A stretch of DNA of 64,000 bases from Longimicrobium sp. (GCF_036388275.1 NZ_DASVSF010000086.1:62001-126000); one strand, 5' to 3'; counted from the stretch's first letter, positions 1 to 8,768 are shown. The notes: generated from the letters alone by a model not told the origin. Numbers and translations are program-made.

Positions 1-61
1 AAACGGCGGCGTCGCGAAGGTGGACGCAGCCGGGGGAGAGCTGTCCATCCAGTATTCCTGA
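1..61 (+). CDS. C-terminal tail of a gene entering from the left edge (partial)
   Basis: Reading from base 2, an open frame runs 19 codons and ends with TGA at 59-61. The peptide ends GGELSIQYS and the codons are GC-rich at third positions, as in real genes here. Too little is present to name a family. The gene start lies outside the window. Confidence 0.4.
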   Translation, partial: NGGVAKVDAAGGELSIQYS

Positions 62-339
62 TCCCACTTGGCGCAGTGTCTCAGCCCTGAGTGAGTGCGG
101 ACCCCATCTTGCGACAAGGTGTACATGGTTTGTGCAACGCTGGCCGACACGGAAGCGGACACGACCTCCGCGGGAGTTGAAACGGTAGCAGTTTGGAAGA
201 ACCGCTGTTTTCTGCGCAGGCCTAAATGCGTGTGGAGAAAGAAAATAGTGGCGTTTCGGCACCCGGTTGCATATAGTATACAGTATTGTCACTGTGCTAA
301 GAGAAATTTTCAGGGTACACCTGCAAGGAGAATGTCTGG
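62..339. other. AT-richer leader upstream of the TPR gene
   Basis: No gene is seen here. Bases 245-315 are clearly richer in A+T than the surroundings and include a TATAGT (272-277) that could be a -10 box, but no convincing -35 lies 16-18 bases upstream. It is probably the promoter region of the gene starting at 340. Confidence 0.35.
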
Positions 340-1632
340 ATGAAGACTTCCAGAAATAAGGCGGCCGCACTTCGCGTCCCCCGCCGGTGGCGCACGCCGC
401 CGCCGCTGACCCGCGGCGCGGAGTCGCTGGAGGGGATGGAAATCCTCCGCGAAGTCGGTGGCGAGGTGGGCGTGCTGCTGTGGCAGGCGTACCGCAACGT
501 GATGTTCTGGTCCACCACCGACGAGGGCGAGCGCGGGCACCTGTTCTCGCCGCGCGCCGGCGAGCGGCGGCGGGAGGAGTTGGACGAGGCGCGGGTTCCG
601 GCGGAGCTCACGGGCGCGCTCGACGCCGTCGCGGCCATGCTGGCGTCGCCCGACGGTACCGGCGGCAGCGAAGTCGCCGACGCGTGCACCGCCATCGCGC
701 GCTGGGCCGAGGAAGAGGGCCACATGAACACGGCCCTGGCGTACACGCAGGCGGCCTCGGTGGCGGCGCCGCGCAACGCGCGCCTGGCCCTGGCGGTGGG
801 GCAGCTCGCCCGCCGCCGCGCCGAGCTGGCGCGCGCCGAGACCTGGTTCCGCCACACCATCATGGTGGCGCGCCAGATCGGCGACTGGGAAGCGTACTCG
901 CGCGCGTACATCGCGTTGGGCAACATGTTCGTCGCGCGCGGCAACTTCCCGGGCGCGCACCGCATGCACATCAAAGCGCTGCGGGCGGCGCGCCGCAAGG
1001 GCATGCCCCAGATCCAGGGCATGGCGCTTCACGACCTGTTCGTCATCGCGGACGAGACGGGGCGCGACGAACAGGCGGAGGAGTACGCTCGCCAGGCGTT
1101 TCGGGCGTACGGGCCGACACACCCGTCCCTTCCTTCTCTCGCCCACGACGTCGCGTACTTCTGGATGCAGCGGGGGCACTTCCAGCGGGCGATGGAGGTC
1201 TTCCACGCCTTGGAAGCGCACCTGAGCACGCCCCGTGAGCGCTTGGTGCTCATCTCCAACCTCGCACGGGCGGCCGCTGGGGTCGCCAATCGAGACCTGT
1301 TCCGAAGGGCCTGGACGCAGGTGTATCGCCTCTCGAAAGAGTCGGAACTGCAGACGGTGGTTCCCAACGCCCTTCTGGAACTCGCTTTTGGCGCGGCGAG
1401 CCTCAGCGAGTGGGACCGTGCCGAACAGGCTGGCCAGGAGTCGTTCGAGATGGCGCAAAAATTTGGGCAGGGCAAGACCCGCTTCCGCGCAGAAGCGTTA
1501 CTCGATTCGATTCGGACGGGCCGGGCCGCCCAGGAGCGTGTCACGGTCGGGCGAGCTTCGCCGAAGGGGGATGCGCTCGCGACGGACTTCGTACGCAGCT
1601 TGGGCGGGACGCCGGCGGGCGCGGGCGTCTGA
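340..1632 (+). CDS. TPR-repeat protein
   Basis: 430 aa, cytoplasmic, with no signal peptide or membrane segment. From about residue 125 onward it is a series of helix pairs with TPR-like Ala/Tyr/Leu spacing (for example ALAYTQAA, AYIALGNMF, AMEVFHALEA). The first 100 residues look different and carry a WQAYRNVMFW stretch. The ATG at 340 is chosen because AAGGAG lies nine bases upstream (325-330). TPR arrays act as protein-interaction scaffolds. No enzymatic domain is visible and no partner can be named. The gene ends just before a strong hairpin shared with the convergent lipoprotein gene. Confidence 0.8.
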   Translation: MKTSRNKAAALRVPRRWRTPPPLTRGAESLEGMEILREVGGEVGVLLWQAYRNVMFWSTTDEGERGHLFSPRAGERRREELDEARVPAELTGALDAVAAMLASPDGTGGSEVADACTAIARWAEEEGHMNTALAYTQAASVAAPRNARLALAVGQLARRRAELARAETWFRHTIMVARQIGDWEAYSRAYIALGNMFVARGNFPGAHRMHIKALRAARRKGMPQIQGMALHDLFVIADETGRDEQAEEYARQAFRAYGPTHPSLPSLAHDVAYFWMQRGHFQRAMEVFHALEAHLSTPRERLVLISNLARAAAGVANRDLFRRAWTQVYRLSKESELQTVVPNALLELAFGAASLSEWDRAEQAGQESFEMAQKFGQGKTRFRAEALLDSIRTGRAAQERVTVGRASPKGDALATDFVRSLGGTPAGAGV

Positions 1633-1645
1633 CGGGGGACAAACG

Positions 1646-1681
1646 GGAACTCCCCGCAGGCGTTTGCCTGCGGGGAGTTCC
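1646..1681. terminator. Bidirectional intrinsic terminator
   Basis: A perfect 16-bp inverted repeat (1646-1661 with 1666-1681) with a four-base loop lies between the convergent TPR and lipoprotein genes. Short T-rich flanks follow on the plus side. Confidence 0.8.
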
Positions 1682-1701
1682 TTCTGTTGCTGCACAGGTG
1701 C

Positions 1702-1893
1702 TCAGCCGCCCGAACCCAGGTGCCCGTTGCAGCGGGTGATGCCCGTAACCGGATCGGTCTCCCACTTGCCCTCGCACGTGAGCTCGTCGCGGGAGGCGCC
1801 GGTGGGCTTGGCTTCGGAAGCGGTCGGGGTGTTGCCGCAGGCAGCCAGGGCGCCGATCGCGAGGACTGCCAGGAAGAGCCGGGCGAGTTTCAT
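1702..1893 (-). CDS. Small lipoprotein, unknown function
   Basis: 63 aa. The N-terminus MKLARLFLAVLAIGALAAC is a textbook lipoprotein signal with lipobox LAAC, so the mature protein would start at Cys19 and be membrane-anchored. The mature part is only 45 residues and has one further Cys pair (CEGKW...RCNGH) that could form a disulfide. A GGAG sits upstream of the ATG. It is transcribed away from the regulator at 2037 and shares the divergent upstream region. No family is recognised. Confidence 0.75.
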   Translation of the reverse strand: MKLARLFLAVLAIGALAACGNTPTASEAKPTGASRDELTCEGKWETDPVTGITRCNGHLGSGG

Positions 1894-2036
1894 CTGTGCT
1901 CCGTTTTCGTGCTGGGAGGTTTTGTTCGAAATGGGCTGACGGGAGGTTGTGCCCGAGGTATGCGCTTAAATTGCACTCGCGGGACCTCTTGTGCCCATTC
2001 TCCTGCGCCACCTCACCGAGTATTAACAGACAAGTC

Positions 2037-2870
2037 ATGGTCCCGCCGGGGCGTTCGCTGCTGGTATTGCACTCAAACGGTGCATTTCGGGAGCACCTGC
2101 GGCGATTGAGCGTGCGCGGGTACCCGTGCGCGTTCGTGGCCACGTGGGACCGGCTGCGCGAAGCGGTGGTCGAGTCTCCCCCCACGGCCATCCTGGTCGT
2201 CGACCCGTATTCCCCCTCCACGCCCGGCTCGTGCCGGCTCTCCAGCGACCTTCGCTCGCTCCTGCTGGAGTTTCCCTCGGCCACCGTGCTGGCGGCCATG
2301 GAAGTGCCCCCGGGCCGGTCGGGCGACCTGCGCACGCTGGGCGAGTGGGGCGTCACCGACGTCATCTGCCTGGACGAGGACGACACGCCCGAGGCGGTGT
2401 ACCGCCGGCTCCGTTCGGTGGAGGGGCGCACCTTGCAGGCGCTCCTGCAGCGCACGCTTCCGCCGATGATGTCGGGGCGCGCGCGGATGCTGATGATGAC
2501 GGCGGCGGAGGTGGTGTCGGTGGGGGGAAAGGGGCGCGACCTGGCCCGACGGCTTCACCTGTCGGAGCGCACGGTGCTGCGCTGGGCGGAGCGGGCGGGG
2601 CTTCCGGCGCCCCGGCGGATGCTGGCGTGGATGCGAATCCTGCTGGCGGCGGTGCTGCTGGACGATCCCGGCCGCACGGTGCTCAGCGTGGCGCACGCCT
2701 GCGGCTACGCGTCGGACAGCAGCTTGCGCCGCGCCATGCAGGATTTCCTGGGCACCGGGCCCTCGGCGCTGCGGAGGGAGGGGGCGTTCGGGCGTGCGTC
2801 GCGGGTGTTCCTGGGCGAGCTGTCCATCACCCGGGCGGCGCGGCGCGACCGCTACTCGCTCCGGTTCTGA
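2037..2870 (+). CDS. AraC-type HTH regulator with N-terminal pseudo-receiver-like domain (paralog 1)
   Basis: 277 aa from the ATG at 2037. The frame is open back to 1896, but the paralogs at 9112 and 21573 start just before the same conserved LLVLHS strand, which supports this start. Residues 1-130 resemble a degenerate receiver fold (LLVLHS, AILVVDPY, then a GEWGVTDVICLDEDDT block). Residues 150-255 are a double helix-turn-helix of AraC type (LARRLHLSERTVLRWAE, then VAHACGYASDSSLRRAMQ). It is a predicted DNA-binding transcription factor. The 3' end overlaps the convergent phosphopantetheinyl transferase gene by 19 bases. Confidence 0.8.
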   Translation: MVPPGRSLLVLHSNGAFREHLRRLSVRGYPCAFVATWDRLREAVVESPPTAILVVDPYSPSTPGSCRLSSDLRSLLLEFPSATVLAAMEVPPGRSGDLRTLGEWGVTDVICLDEDDTPEAVYRRLRSVEGRTLQALLQRTLPPMMSGRARMLMMTAAEVVSVGGKGRDLARRLHLSERTVLRWAERAGLPAPRRMLAWMRILLAAVLLDDPGRTVLSVAHACGYASDSSLRRAMQDFLGTGPSALRREGAFGRASRVFLGELSITRAARRDRYSLRF

Positions 2871-3625
2871 TCAGGGGCAGAGAGGTCGAAGTCCAGGAGC
2901 AGCGGGCGCCATCCGGCTCCCTGCACCACCAGCGCGCCCACGTAGCCGGGGCCCGGGTGAAGCTCCCGCATCGTCCAGCGGCCCGCCTCGCCGGGATCGC
3001 CGCGGGTGGCCAGCAGCCGGGCCGGATGCCCGGGAAGGAACGAGACGTCGAAGCGGTCCAGCGGCATTGAAAGCCCCTCGCCGACGGCCTTGATGTACGC
3101 CTCCTTGCGCGTCCAGCACTGGAAGAACGCAAGGTCGCGCTCCCCCTCGGGCACCGTGGCGAACGACTCGTTCTCGGGCGTGGAAAAGAAGCGCCGGGCG
3201 ATGTCGATGCCGTCGGGCATCGGCTTCAGCCGCTCCAGGTCTACCCCGATCTCCCGCCGCAGCGTCAGCGCGTACAGCGCAAGGTCTCCCGCGTTCGACA
3301 CGTTGAACGACACCCCGGACGCGGCAGCCGGCCCGTCCAGCGCGGGTTTCTGGTACGGGCTGAGGCGGTAGGCGAGCCCGGCCGGCGGCACGCCGGTGTA
3401 TCGCGACAGGATCTCCCGCTGGATCCCTCGGCCGGCCACGAACGCCTGGCGCAGCTCGGGAAAGCGAAAGCGGTCCGCCCGGGTCCGCTCCTCGGCCGAA
3501 AGGTGCGCCTCCAGCCTGCGCAGCACCGCGTCGGGCGGTCGCAGCGAGGCGCGCCACACGTGCACCTCGTCGGCCGCGAGCGCCGGGCCCGTGGGGGGCG
3601 CCGGCGCCCAGGCATGCTCAACCAA
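2852..3625 (-). CDS. 4'-phosphopantetheinyl transferase, Sfp type
   Basis: 257 aa. It transfers phosphopantetheine from CoA to the carrier-protein serine of ACP/PCP domains. The Mg-binding motif GVDLE is at 127-131 and WTRKEAYIKA at 171-180, both diagnostic of the Sfp/AcpT family; length fits the two-lobed Sfp type rather than short AcpS. Start is TTG at 3625, overlapping the last eight bases of the thioesterase gene, so translation is probably coupled. As last gene of the mbtH-fkbK-fkbJ-fkbI-thioesterase run, it is the likely activator of the carrier protein encoded at 5635. Confidence 0.9.
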   Translation of the reverse strand: MVEHAWAPAPPTGPALAADEVHVWRASLRPPDAVLRRLEAHLSAEERTRADRFRFPELRQAFVAGRGIQREILSRYTGVPPAGLAYRLSPYQKPALDGPAAASGVSFNVSNAGDLALYALTLRREIGVDLERLKPMPDGIDIARRFFSTPENESFATVPEGERDLAFFQCWTRKEAYIKAVGEGLSMPLDRFDVSFLPGHPARLLATRGDPGEAGRWTMRELHPGPGYVGALVVQGAGWRPLLLDFDLSAPDQNRSE

Positions 3626-4388
3626 GGCGAGCCACGACGGGCCGCAGTTCGCGCGAAAGGGCCGCGAGCACCTGGTCGCGATCGCTGTTCAGGAAGAAGT
3701 GGTCGCCGGGGAACATCTGCACGTGGAACGCCCCCGTCGTCTGCTCCCGCCAGGCTTCTACATGGTCACGCGGCACCTCGTCGTCCCGCTCGCCGCCGAA
3801 CGCCGTGATCGGCACGTCCAGGGGCGGCTCGGGATCGTACCGGTAGGTTTCGCCCAGGGAAAAGTCGGCGCGGAGCACCGGCTCCAGCAGCTCCATGATC
3901 TCGGCGTTCGCCAGGATCTCCTCGGGGGTGCCGTTGTAGCGGCGCAGGGCGGCGATGAACTCGTCGTACGGCAGCGCGTGGATGGGCGGCTCGTCGTCCG
4001 TCACCTGCGGTGCGGGACGCCCGGACGCCACCAGCAGCTCGGGCATGGGCCCGCCCGCGCGGCGAAGCCGCCGCGCCACCTCGAACGCCATCAGCCCGCC
4101 GTTGCTGTGGCCGAACAGGACGAAGGGCCGGTCCAGCAGCGGCGTGAGCTCGCGGTGAATCGCATCCGCCAACTCGTGAAGGTTGCCGATCGGCGTTTCC
4201 CCGATGCGCGCCTCGCGGCCCGGCGGCTGTACCCCCACGACCTCCACCTCCGCGGGGAGGCCACGCGGCCAGGTGTTGAAGATGCTCGCGCCGCCGCCCG
4301 CGTAGGGGAAGCAGAACAGCCGCACGCGGGCGGCCGGGTTGGGACTGGGGACGAGGGTCCATCGCTTCATCGATCCGGCTCTGCTCAT
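3618..4388 (-). CDS. Type II thioesterase (alpha/beta hydrolase, GrsT/RifR type)
   Basis: 256 aa. Editing thioesterases of this family free mis-primed or stalled acyl groups from NRPS/PKS carrier proteins. The family N-terminus LFCFPYAGGG (25-33) is present, the nucleophile elbow is GHSNGG with Ser95, the acid is Asp202 or 203 (GGERDDEVP) and the base is His230 (FPGDHFF). Of two possible ATGs (4388 and 4370), 4388 has GGAAC about nine bases upstream. It lies 62 bases after the acyl-CoA dehydrogenase gene and overlaps the transferase gene downstream. Confidence 0.9.
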   Translation of the reverse strand: MSRAGSMKRWTLVPSPNPAARVRLFCFPYAGGGASIFNTWPRGLPAEVEVVGVQPPGREARIGETPIGNLHELADAIHRELTPLLDRPFVLFGHSNGGLMAFEVARRLRRAGGPMPELLVASGRPAPQVTDDEPPIHALPYDEFIAALRRYNGTPEEILANAEIMELLEPVLRADFSLGETYRYDPEPPLDVPITAFGGERDDEVPRDHVEAWREQTTGAFHVQMFPGDHFFLNSDRDQVLAALSRELRPVVARLG

Positions 4389-4450
4389 GGCGTCGTTCCG
4401 TGCCGCCCGGACCGGGGCTCCGCGCGGCGGGTGGTTGTGTGAAGAAAGGG

Positions 4451-5620
4451 TCAGGCGGGGGGAGCCGCCCGCTCCATCTCCCAGCGGCCCAGCGTGACCT
4501 GCTGGATCTGGGTGCTCCCCTCGATGATTTCCATCACGCGCGAGTCGCGAAGGTAGCGTTCCACGGGGTATTCCCCGGTGCAGCCGTTGGCGCCGTGCAC
4601 CTGCACCGCGTTCAGCGCCGCCCGGGTGGCGGCCCGCGAGGCGAAGTACTTGGCGTGGAACGCCTCGCGCCCGGCGTCGGGGTCGCCCTGGTCGCGCAGC
4701 CAGCCGGCGCGCAGGCAGAGCAGGCGCGCGGCCCGGTACTCGGTCGCCATGTCGGCGAGCATGGCCTGCACCAGCTGGTGCTCGCCGATGGGCACCCCGA
4801 ACTGCACGCGCCGCGCTGCGTAGCTGGCCGCCGCCTCCAGGCACGCCCGGACGATGCCCACGCATCCGCAGGCCACGCTGTAGCGCCCCAGCTCCAGCGC
4901 CGAGATCGCCACGCCCAGTCCGAACCCGGGCCCGGCGACGCGGTCTTCGCGGGGCACGCGGACGCCGTCGAGGACGATCTCGGCCACCATCGAGGCCCGC
5001 GTGCCGGTGACGGCCAGCGGCTGCACGGAAACGCCGGGTGAGCGGAGGTCCAGCAGCAAGGCGACCGGCTTTCCGTCCGCCTGGGCGAAGGTCAGCAGCA
5101 CGTCGGCGAGCTGGCCGTACGTGGTCCACTTCTTCCGCCCCCGCAGCACGTACCCGTCGCCGTCCACCTCGGCCGTCGTCTGGACGGCGGAGGCGTCGCT
5201 GCCCACCCCTGGCTCGCTCAGTCCGAAGGCGCCGATCACCTCGCCGCGCGCCATCCGCGGGAGCCAGCGCTCCTTCTGGGCGCGGCTTCCCCAGCGGCCC
5301 AGGGCGTGGCACGCCATCGAGTGCACGGTCACCAGCGAGCGGACCGACGAGCAGCCGCGCCCCAGCTCCTCGTTCAGCAGGCCGAAGGTGACGGCGTCCA
5401 TCCCCGTGCCGCCGAACTCCGGCGGCACGGCGGCGGCCAGGAACCCGGCCTGCGCCATGCGCTCCACCACCGACGCAGGGGTGCGCGCCTCGCGGTCCCA
5501 CGCGCCGGCGAACGGGGCCACCTCGCGGCTCACCCACTCGGCGAAGGCCGTGCGGTCCGCCTCCTGGGCCGCGCCCAGGCCCATCCGCAGCCCGTCCCCG
5601 GCCGTGGGGCCGTCCGGCAC
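4451..5620 (-). CDS. Acyl-CoA dehydrogenase, FkbI/ZmaI-like
   Basis: 389 aa flavoprotein of the acyl-CoA dehydrogenase fold. The FAD/substrate signature GLSEPGVGSDAS is near 135-146, and the C-terminal catalytic-base region reads EIIEGSTQIQQ. The KKWTTYGQLADVLLTFAQ block resembles the subgroup that oxidises ACP-bound hydroxy- or amino-acyl groups when making methoxymalonyl-, hydroxymalonyl- or aminomalonyl-ACP (FkbI, ZmaE, ZmaI). Start is GTG at 5620 with GAGG upstream, 14 bases after the ACP gene. Ordinary fatty-acid oxidation is the alternative, but flanking ACP and dehydrogenase genes favour the extender-unit role. Confidence 0.8.
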   Translation of the reverse strand: MPDGPTAGDGLRMGLGAAQEADRTAFAEWVSREVAPFAGAWDREARTPASVVERMAQAGFLAAAVPPEFGGTGMDAVTFGLLNEELGRGCSSVRSLVTVHSMACHALGRWGSRAQKERWLPRMARGEVIGAFGLSEPGVGSDASAVQTTAEVDGDGYVLRGRKKWTTYGQLADVLLTFAQADGKPVALLLDLRSPGVSVQPLAVTGTRASMVAEIVLDGVRVPREDRVAGPGFGLGVAISALELGRYSVACGCVGIVRACLEAAASYAARRVQFGVPIGEHQLVQAMLADMATEYRAARLLCLRAGWLRDQGDPDAGREAFHAKYFASRAATRAALNAVQVHGANGCTGEYPVERYLRDSRVMEIIEGSTQIQQVTLGRWEMERAAPPA

Positions 5621-5634
5621 CTGCGCCTCGTGCG

Positions 5635-5883
5635 TCAGGCGGCCCCGGCCGTCCGCTTGCGCTGGACGAAGCCGGCCAGGGCGTCGATGGAGCGGAAGTT
5701 GTCGATCTCCATGTCCTCCCCCTCCACCGTCACCCCGAAGGCCTGCTCCACGAACTGCACCAGCTGCATCGCGAACATCGAGTTCACGTACCCGGTGGCG
5801 AAGATGTCCTCGTCGTCGCGCAGCTCCCGCCCGCGCATGAAGCGCCCGACGAAATCGCGAAGGGCCTGCTTGTCGTCTGTCAT
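5635..5883 (-). CDS. Free-standing acyl carrier protein, FkbJ-like
   Basis: 82 aa, acidic. The attachment site for phosphopantetheine is Ser35 in GYVNSMFAMQLVQFVE. This replaces the DSL of fatty-acid ACPs and resembles ACPs of methoxy-/hydroxy-/aminomalonyl-ACP pathways. The ATG at 5883 is chosen because the extended frame upstream is low-complexity and overlaps the dehydrogenase gene. It lies between the FkbK-like and FkbI-like genes, matching the usual fkbI-J-K grouping. The phosphopantetheinyl transferase at 2852 could activate it. Confidence 0.88.
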   Translation of the reverse strand: MTDDKQALRDFVGRFMRGRELRDDEDIFATGYVNSMFAMQLVQFVEQAFGVTVEGEDMEIDNFRSIDALAGFVQRKRTAGAA

Positions 5884-5908
5884 GTGTCCGGTCGTGTGTG
5901 TCCGTGAG

Positions 5909-6829
5909 TCAGGCGACGGCGGCGCCGGGCGCGGAAGCCGAGTAGTCGAAGAAGCCGCGGCCGCTCTTTCGGCCGTGCAGCCCCGCATCCACCATTTTCA
6001 CCAGCAGCGGGCAGGGCCGGAACTTGGGGTCGCCGTAGCTGTCCTGCAGCACCTGCAGCGAGTACAGGATGGTGTCGAGGCCGATCAGGTCGCCCGTGGC
6101 CAGCGGGCCCATCTTGTGGCCGAAGCAGGTGACGAAGATGCGGTCGATGTCTTCGGCGCTGGCCACTCCGTCCATCACCTCCCAGATCGCCTCGTTGATG
6201 GTGATCATCAGCACGCGGTTGCTCACGAACCCGGGAAGGTCGTTCACCACGATGCCTTCCTTGCCCATCTGCCCCAGGAAGCGCAGCGCGGTGTCGATCG
6301 TTTCCTGGCTGGTGTGGAAGCCACGGATGGTTTCGACCACGGGCTTCAGCGGCACCGGGTTCATGAAGTGCATGCCCAGCACGCGGTCCGGCCGGCCAGT
6401 CCATCCCCCGATGCGGGTGATGGAGATGCACGAGGTATTGGCGGCGAAGCAGGCGTGCGGCGGGCACACGCGGTCCAGCACGGGATAGATCCCCTGCTTG
6501 ACGTCCACCTTTTCCGTCGCGTTCTCGACGACGAAGTCGGCCTCGGCGAACGGGGCGTAGTCGGTGGTGAAGGTGATGCGCGACAGGACCTCGGAGGCCG
6601 GCGGGCCGCCCTTCTGCCCGGTGAAGAAGCCGTGGAAGCGCACGTTGCGGCCGATCTCGGCGCGCGCCCTGTCCAGCACCTCGGCCGACAGGTCCAGCAG
6701 CAGCACGCGGTGGCCGGTCTGGGCCAGGTTCTGGGCCACGCCGGTGCCCATCACCCCCGCGCCTACGACGCCGATGGTGCTCAACTGGGGCGAGGCGCCG
6801 GCCCGGGCGTCGTAGGTGGTTCCCGTCAC
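5909..6829 (-). CDS. 3-hydroxyacyl-CoA dehydrogenase family protein, FkbK/ZmaG-like
   Basis: 306 aa, NAD-dependent, cytoplasmic. Rossmann motif GAGVMGTG at 23-30 is followed by the family block HFMNPVPLKPVVETIRG and a C-terminal helical domain ending KSGRGFFDY. In FK520 and zwittermicin pathways this enzyme oxidises the alcohol of an ACP-bound glyceryl or seryl unit before the FkbI-like step. Start is GTG at 6829 with GGGAG upstream. It is 25 bases upstream of the ACP gene. No FkbH-like glyceryl-ACP-forming enzyme is in the window. 3-hydroxybutyryl-CoA dehydrogenase is the non-specialised alternative. Confidence 0.82.
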   Translation of the reverse strand: MTGTTYDARAGASPQLSTIGVVGAGVMGTGVAQNLAQTGHRVLLLDLSAEVLDRARAEIGRNVRFHGFFTGQKGGPPASEVLSRITFTTDYAPFAEADFVVENATEKVDVKQGIYPVLDRVCPPHACFAANTSCISITRIGGWTGRPDRVLGMHFMNPVPLKPVVETIRGFHTSQETIDTALRFLGQMGKEGIVVNDLPGFVSNRVLMITINEAIWEVMDGVASAEDIDRIFVTCFGHKMGPLATGDLIGLDTILYSLQVLQDSYGDPKFRPCPLLVKMVDAGLHGRKSGRGFFDYSASAPGAAVA

Positions 6830-6914
6830 GGTTGATCTCCCGGATCGATGGATGCTCCCGGTGCCCCCCGCCGCGGGTCCGTCCGCGGGCGGGGGGGCGT
6901 GGTGGTGGCGGGCC

Positions 6915-7133
6915 TCAGCCCAGGCCCTGCTGCTGCATCTTTTCGCGGAGGCTCTTGGGCCGCATGTCGGTCCACACCTCCTCGATCCAGGCCAGGCAGT
7001 CGGCCTTCAGCCCCTGCTTCCCCGCCTTGTGCCAGCCCAGGGGCAGCTCGCGGTCCGCCGGCCAGATGGAGTACTGCTCCTCGTCGTTCATCACGACCTC
7101 GTAGGTCGTGGTATCCTCGCGCTCGTCGCTCAT
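6915..7133 (-). CDS. MbtH-like protein
   Basis: 72 aa. MbtH-like proteins bind and activate adenylation domains of NRPSs. The family pattern is intact: NDEEQYSIWP, PLGW, a Cys-Leu-Trp-Ile core and WTDMRP near the C-terminus. It is the first gene of the run down to 2852. Its presence implies an NRPS adenylation domain in this genome, although none is in the window. The ATG at 7133 is the natural start; the upstream extension is non-conserved. Confidence 0.92.
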   Translation of the reverse strand: MSDEREDTTTYEVVMNDEEQYSIWPADRELPLGWHKAGKQGLKADCLAWIEEVWTDMRPKSLREKMQQQGLG

Positions 7134-7547
7134 GGTGTGGCCTGTGGAATAGGTACGTGGCGGGCCGGCGTCCCGCTCCGGCGGCGCGGAATGTAACACG
7201 CTTGCCGCTGGTTTTGAAACACCCCGGTCGTGCCGCGGCGCAATGGATCCATGCGTTGACACCATCCACCGCGTGTCTCGGCGCGAAGCGGCTTCCCCCC
7301 GGCCACTACGCGGGGGACGATCGAGACGCCATCGCGCGTACATCATCCCTGTATCTGCGTCCGGCCGCCGGCAGCGCTCGCGCGTCCCTCCGAGGCCAAC
7401 GCGTCGGAGCGTGGCGCTGGCGTCGGTGGAGGAGGTCGTGGATGCACGTGGGCGCGGGGCGGCCAGGACGGGACGGGAATGTGGAGGGGCACGGAATGGT
7501 GGCGCCCGCGGGACACGTCCGCGCGGCCGGGGGCGGACGGCGCAGGA
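7134..7547. other. Intergenic gap between aminotransferase and mbtH
   Basis: 414 bases with no convincing gene. The part near mbtH (7190-7260) is less GC-rich and holds the candidate promoter. The rest is GC-rich without clear hairpins. Confidence 0.4.
7190..7219 (-). promoter_or_regulatory. Candidate promoter for the mbtH-fkbKJI block
   Basis: On the minus strand TTTCAA (7214-7219) and TACATT (7190-7195) are separated by 18 bases, about 60 bases before the mbtH start. Both hexamers are only partial matches to sigma-70 consensus. Confidence 0.3.
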
Positions 7548-8768
7548 TCAGGCGTGGCTGCGAAGCACCTCTCCCAGGCGGGCGATGCCCTCGCGGATGC
7601 GGTCCGGGGCGGAGAACGTGTAGTTCAGCCGGAGCCCGCTGCGCCCCGCGGTGCTTCCTGGCAGTGCGAACGCCGAGCCGGGCACGTAGGCCACGCCCTG
7701 TTCGAGGGCCGGCCGCAACAGCGCGCCGGCATCCATCTCCCCCGGCAGCTGCACCCAGATGAGCCCCCCGTGGCGGGGAGCGCTCCACCGGGTGCCCGCG
7801 GGAAAATGGCGCGCGACTTCGGCGATCATCAGGTCGCGGCGGGCACGGTACTCCGCTCGCACCCGTTCCAGGTGATGCGGAAAGTGCCCGGAGTCCAGGT
7901 ACGCCGACACCACCCGCTGGCTGAAGGTGCTGGTGTCGAGGTCGCACCCGTCCTTGGCGCAACCCAGCACGGGCACCAGCGGCTCGGGCGCTACGATCCA
8001 CCCCACCCGAAACCCCGGCGCCAGCACCTTGCTGAACGAGCCGACGTACAGCACCCACTCGTCGTCCAGTGCGCGCAGTGGCGGCTCGGGGCTGCCGTAG
8101 TGAAGAAGGCCGTACGCGTCGTCCTCCACCAGCGGAACGCGGTGCAGCCGCGCCATCTGCACCAGGCGCCGGCGCTTGTCGGGGCTTAGGCTGCATCCCA
8201 GGGGGTTGTGGCCGTCGGTGACGCAGTAGATGAAGGCCGGCCGCTCTCCCTCGTCCAGGAAGGCTTCGACGGCGTCCACGTCCATCCCGGTCTCCAGGTC
8301 GGTGCCGACGGAAAGGATGCGGGGGGCGTACGGCTCGATCACCTGCTGGAAGCCCATGTACACCAGCTCTTCGCAGATCACGGTGCCGCCCGGCTCCAGG
8401 AGCACCCGCGCGAGCAGGCTGAGCGCCTGCTGGGCCGCGGTGGTGATGAACACCTGTTCCGCGCCAACGCGCACGCCGCGGCTCGCCATCACCCGAACCA
8501 CGTGCTCCTTCAGCTCGGGGTGCACGGACCGGTACTGCAGCGCGCTGGGGTCGGTGCCAAGCACGTGCTCCGCCGCGCGGGTGTATTCGGGGATGGGAAA
8601 CAGCTCCGGAGCGGGAAGGCCCAGCGCGAACGAGATCACGCCCGGCCGCGCCATCAGCCCCATCATCGCCTGGATGGTCGACGGGCGAACGGCCCCGGTC
8701 CATGCAGCCAGCGGCAGCCCCGCGATTTCGTGCGGCGCGGCCGGGCGGGGGACTGCCAGAGTATGCAT
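7548..8768 (-). CDS. PLP-dependent aminotransferase, class I/II (LysN/2-aminoadipate type)
   Basis: 406 aa, fold-type I. The Schiff-base lysine is Lys247 in YVGSFSKVLAPGFRVGW. The cofactor-binding loop where most members read NPTG is here TDGHNPLG, a small departure. The N-terminal PGVISFALGLPAPELFP matches the LysN/MocR-like aminotransferase branch, but no GntR DNA-binding domain precedes it. Start ATG at 8768; a longer frame upstream to 8909 is Arg/His-rich and unlikely. It points the same way as the NRPS/PKS accessory block and may supply an amino-acid precursor, but the 414-base gap leaves this open. Confidence 0.82.
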   Translation of the reverse strand: MHTLAVPRPAAPHEIAGLPLAAWTGAVRPSTIQAMMGLMARPGVISFALGLPAPELFPIPEYTRAAEHVLGTDPSALQYRSVHPELKEHVVRVMASRGVRVGAEQVFITTAAQQALSLLARVLLEPGGTVICEELVYMGFQQVIEPYAPRILSVGTDLETGMDVDAVEAFLDEGERPAFIYCVTDGHNPLGCSLSPDKRRRLVQMARLHRVPLVEDDAYGLLHYGSPEPPLRALDDEWVLYVGSFSKVLAPGFRVGWIVAPEPLVPVLGCAKDGCDLDTSTFSQRVVSAYLDSGHFPHHLERVRAEYRARRDLMIAEVARHFPAGTRWSAPRHGGLIWVQLPGEMDAGALLRPALEQGVAYVPGSAFALPGSTAGRSGLRLNYTFSAPDRIREGIARLGEVLRSHA

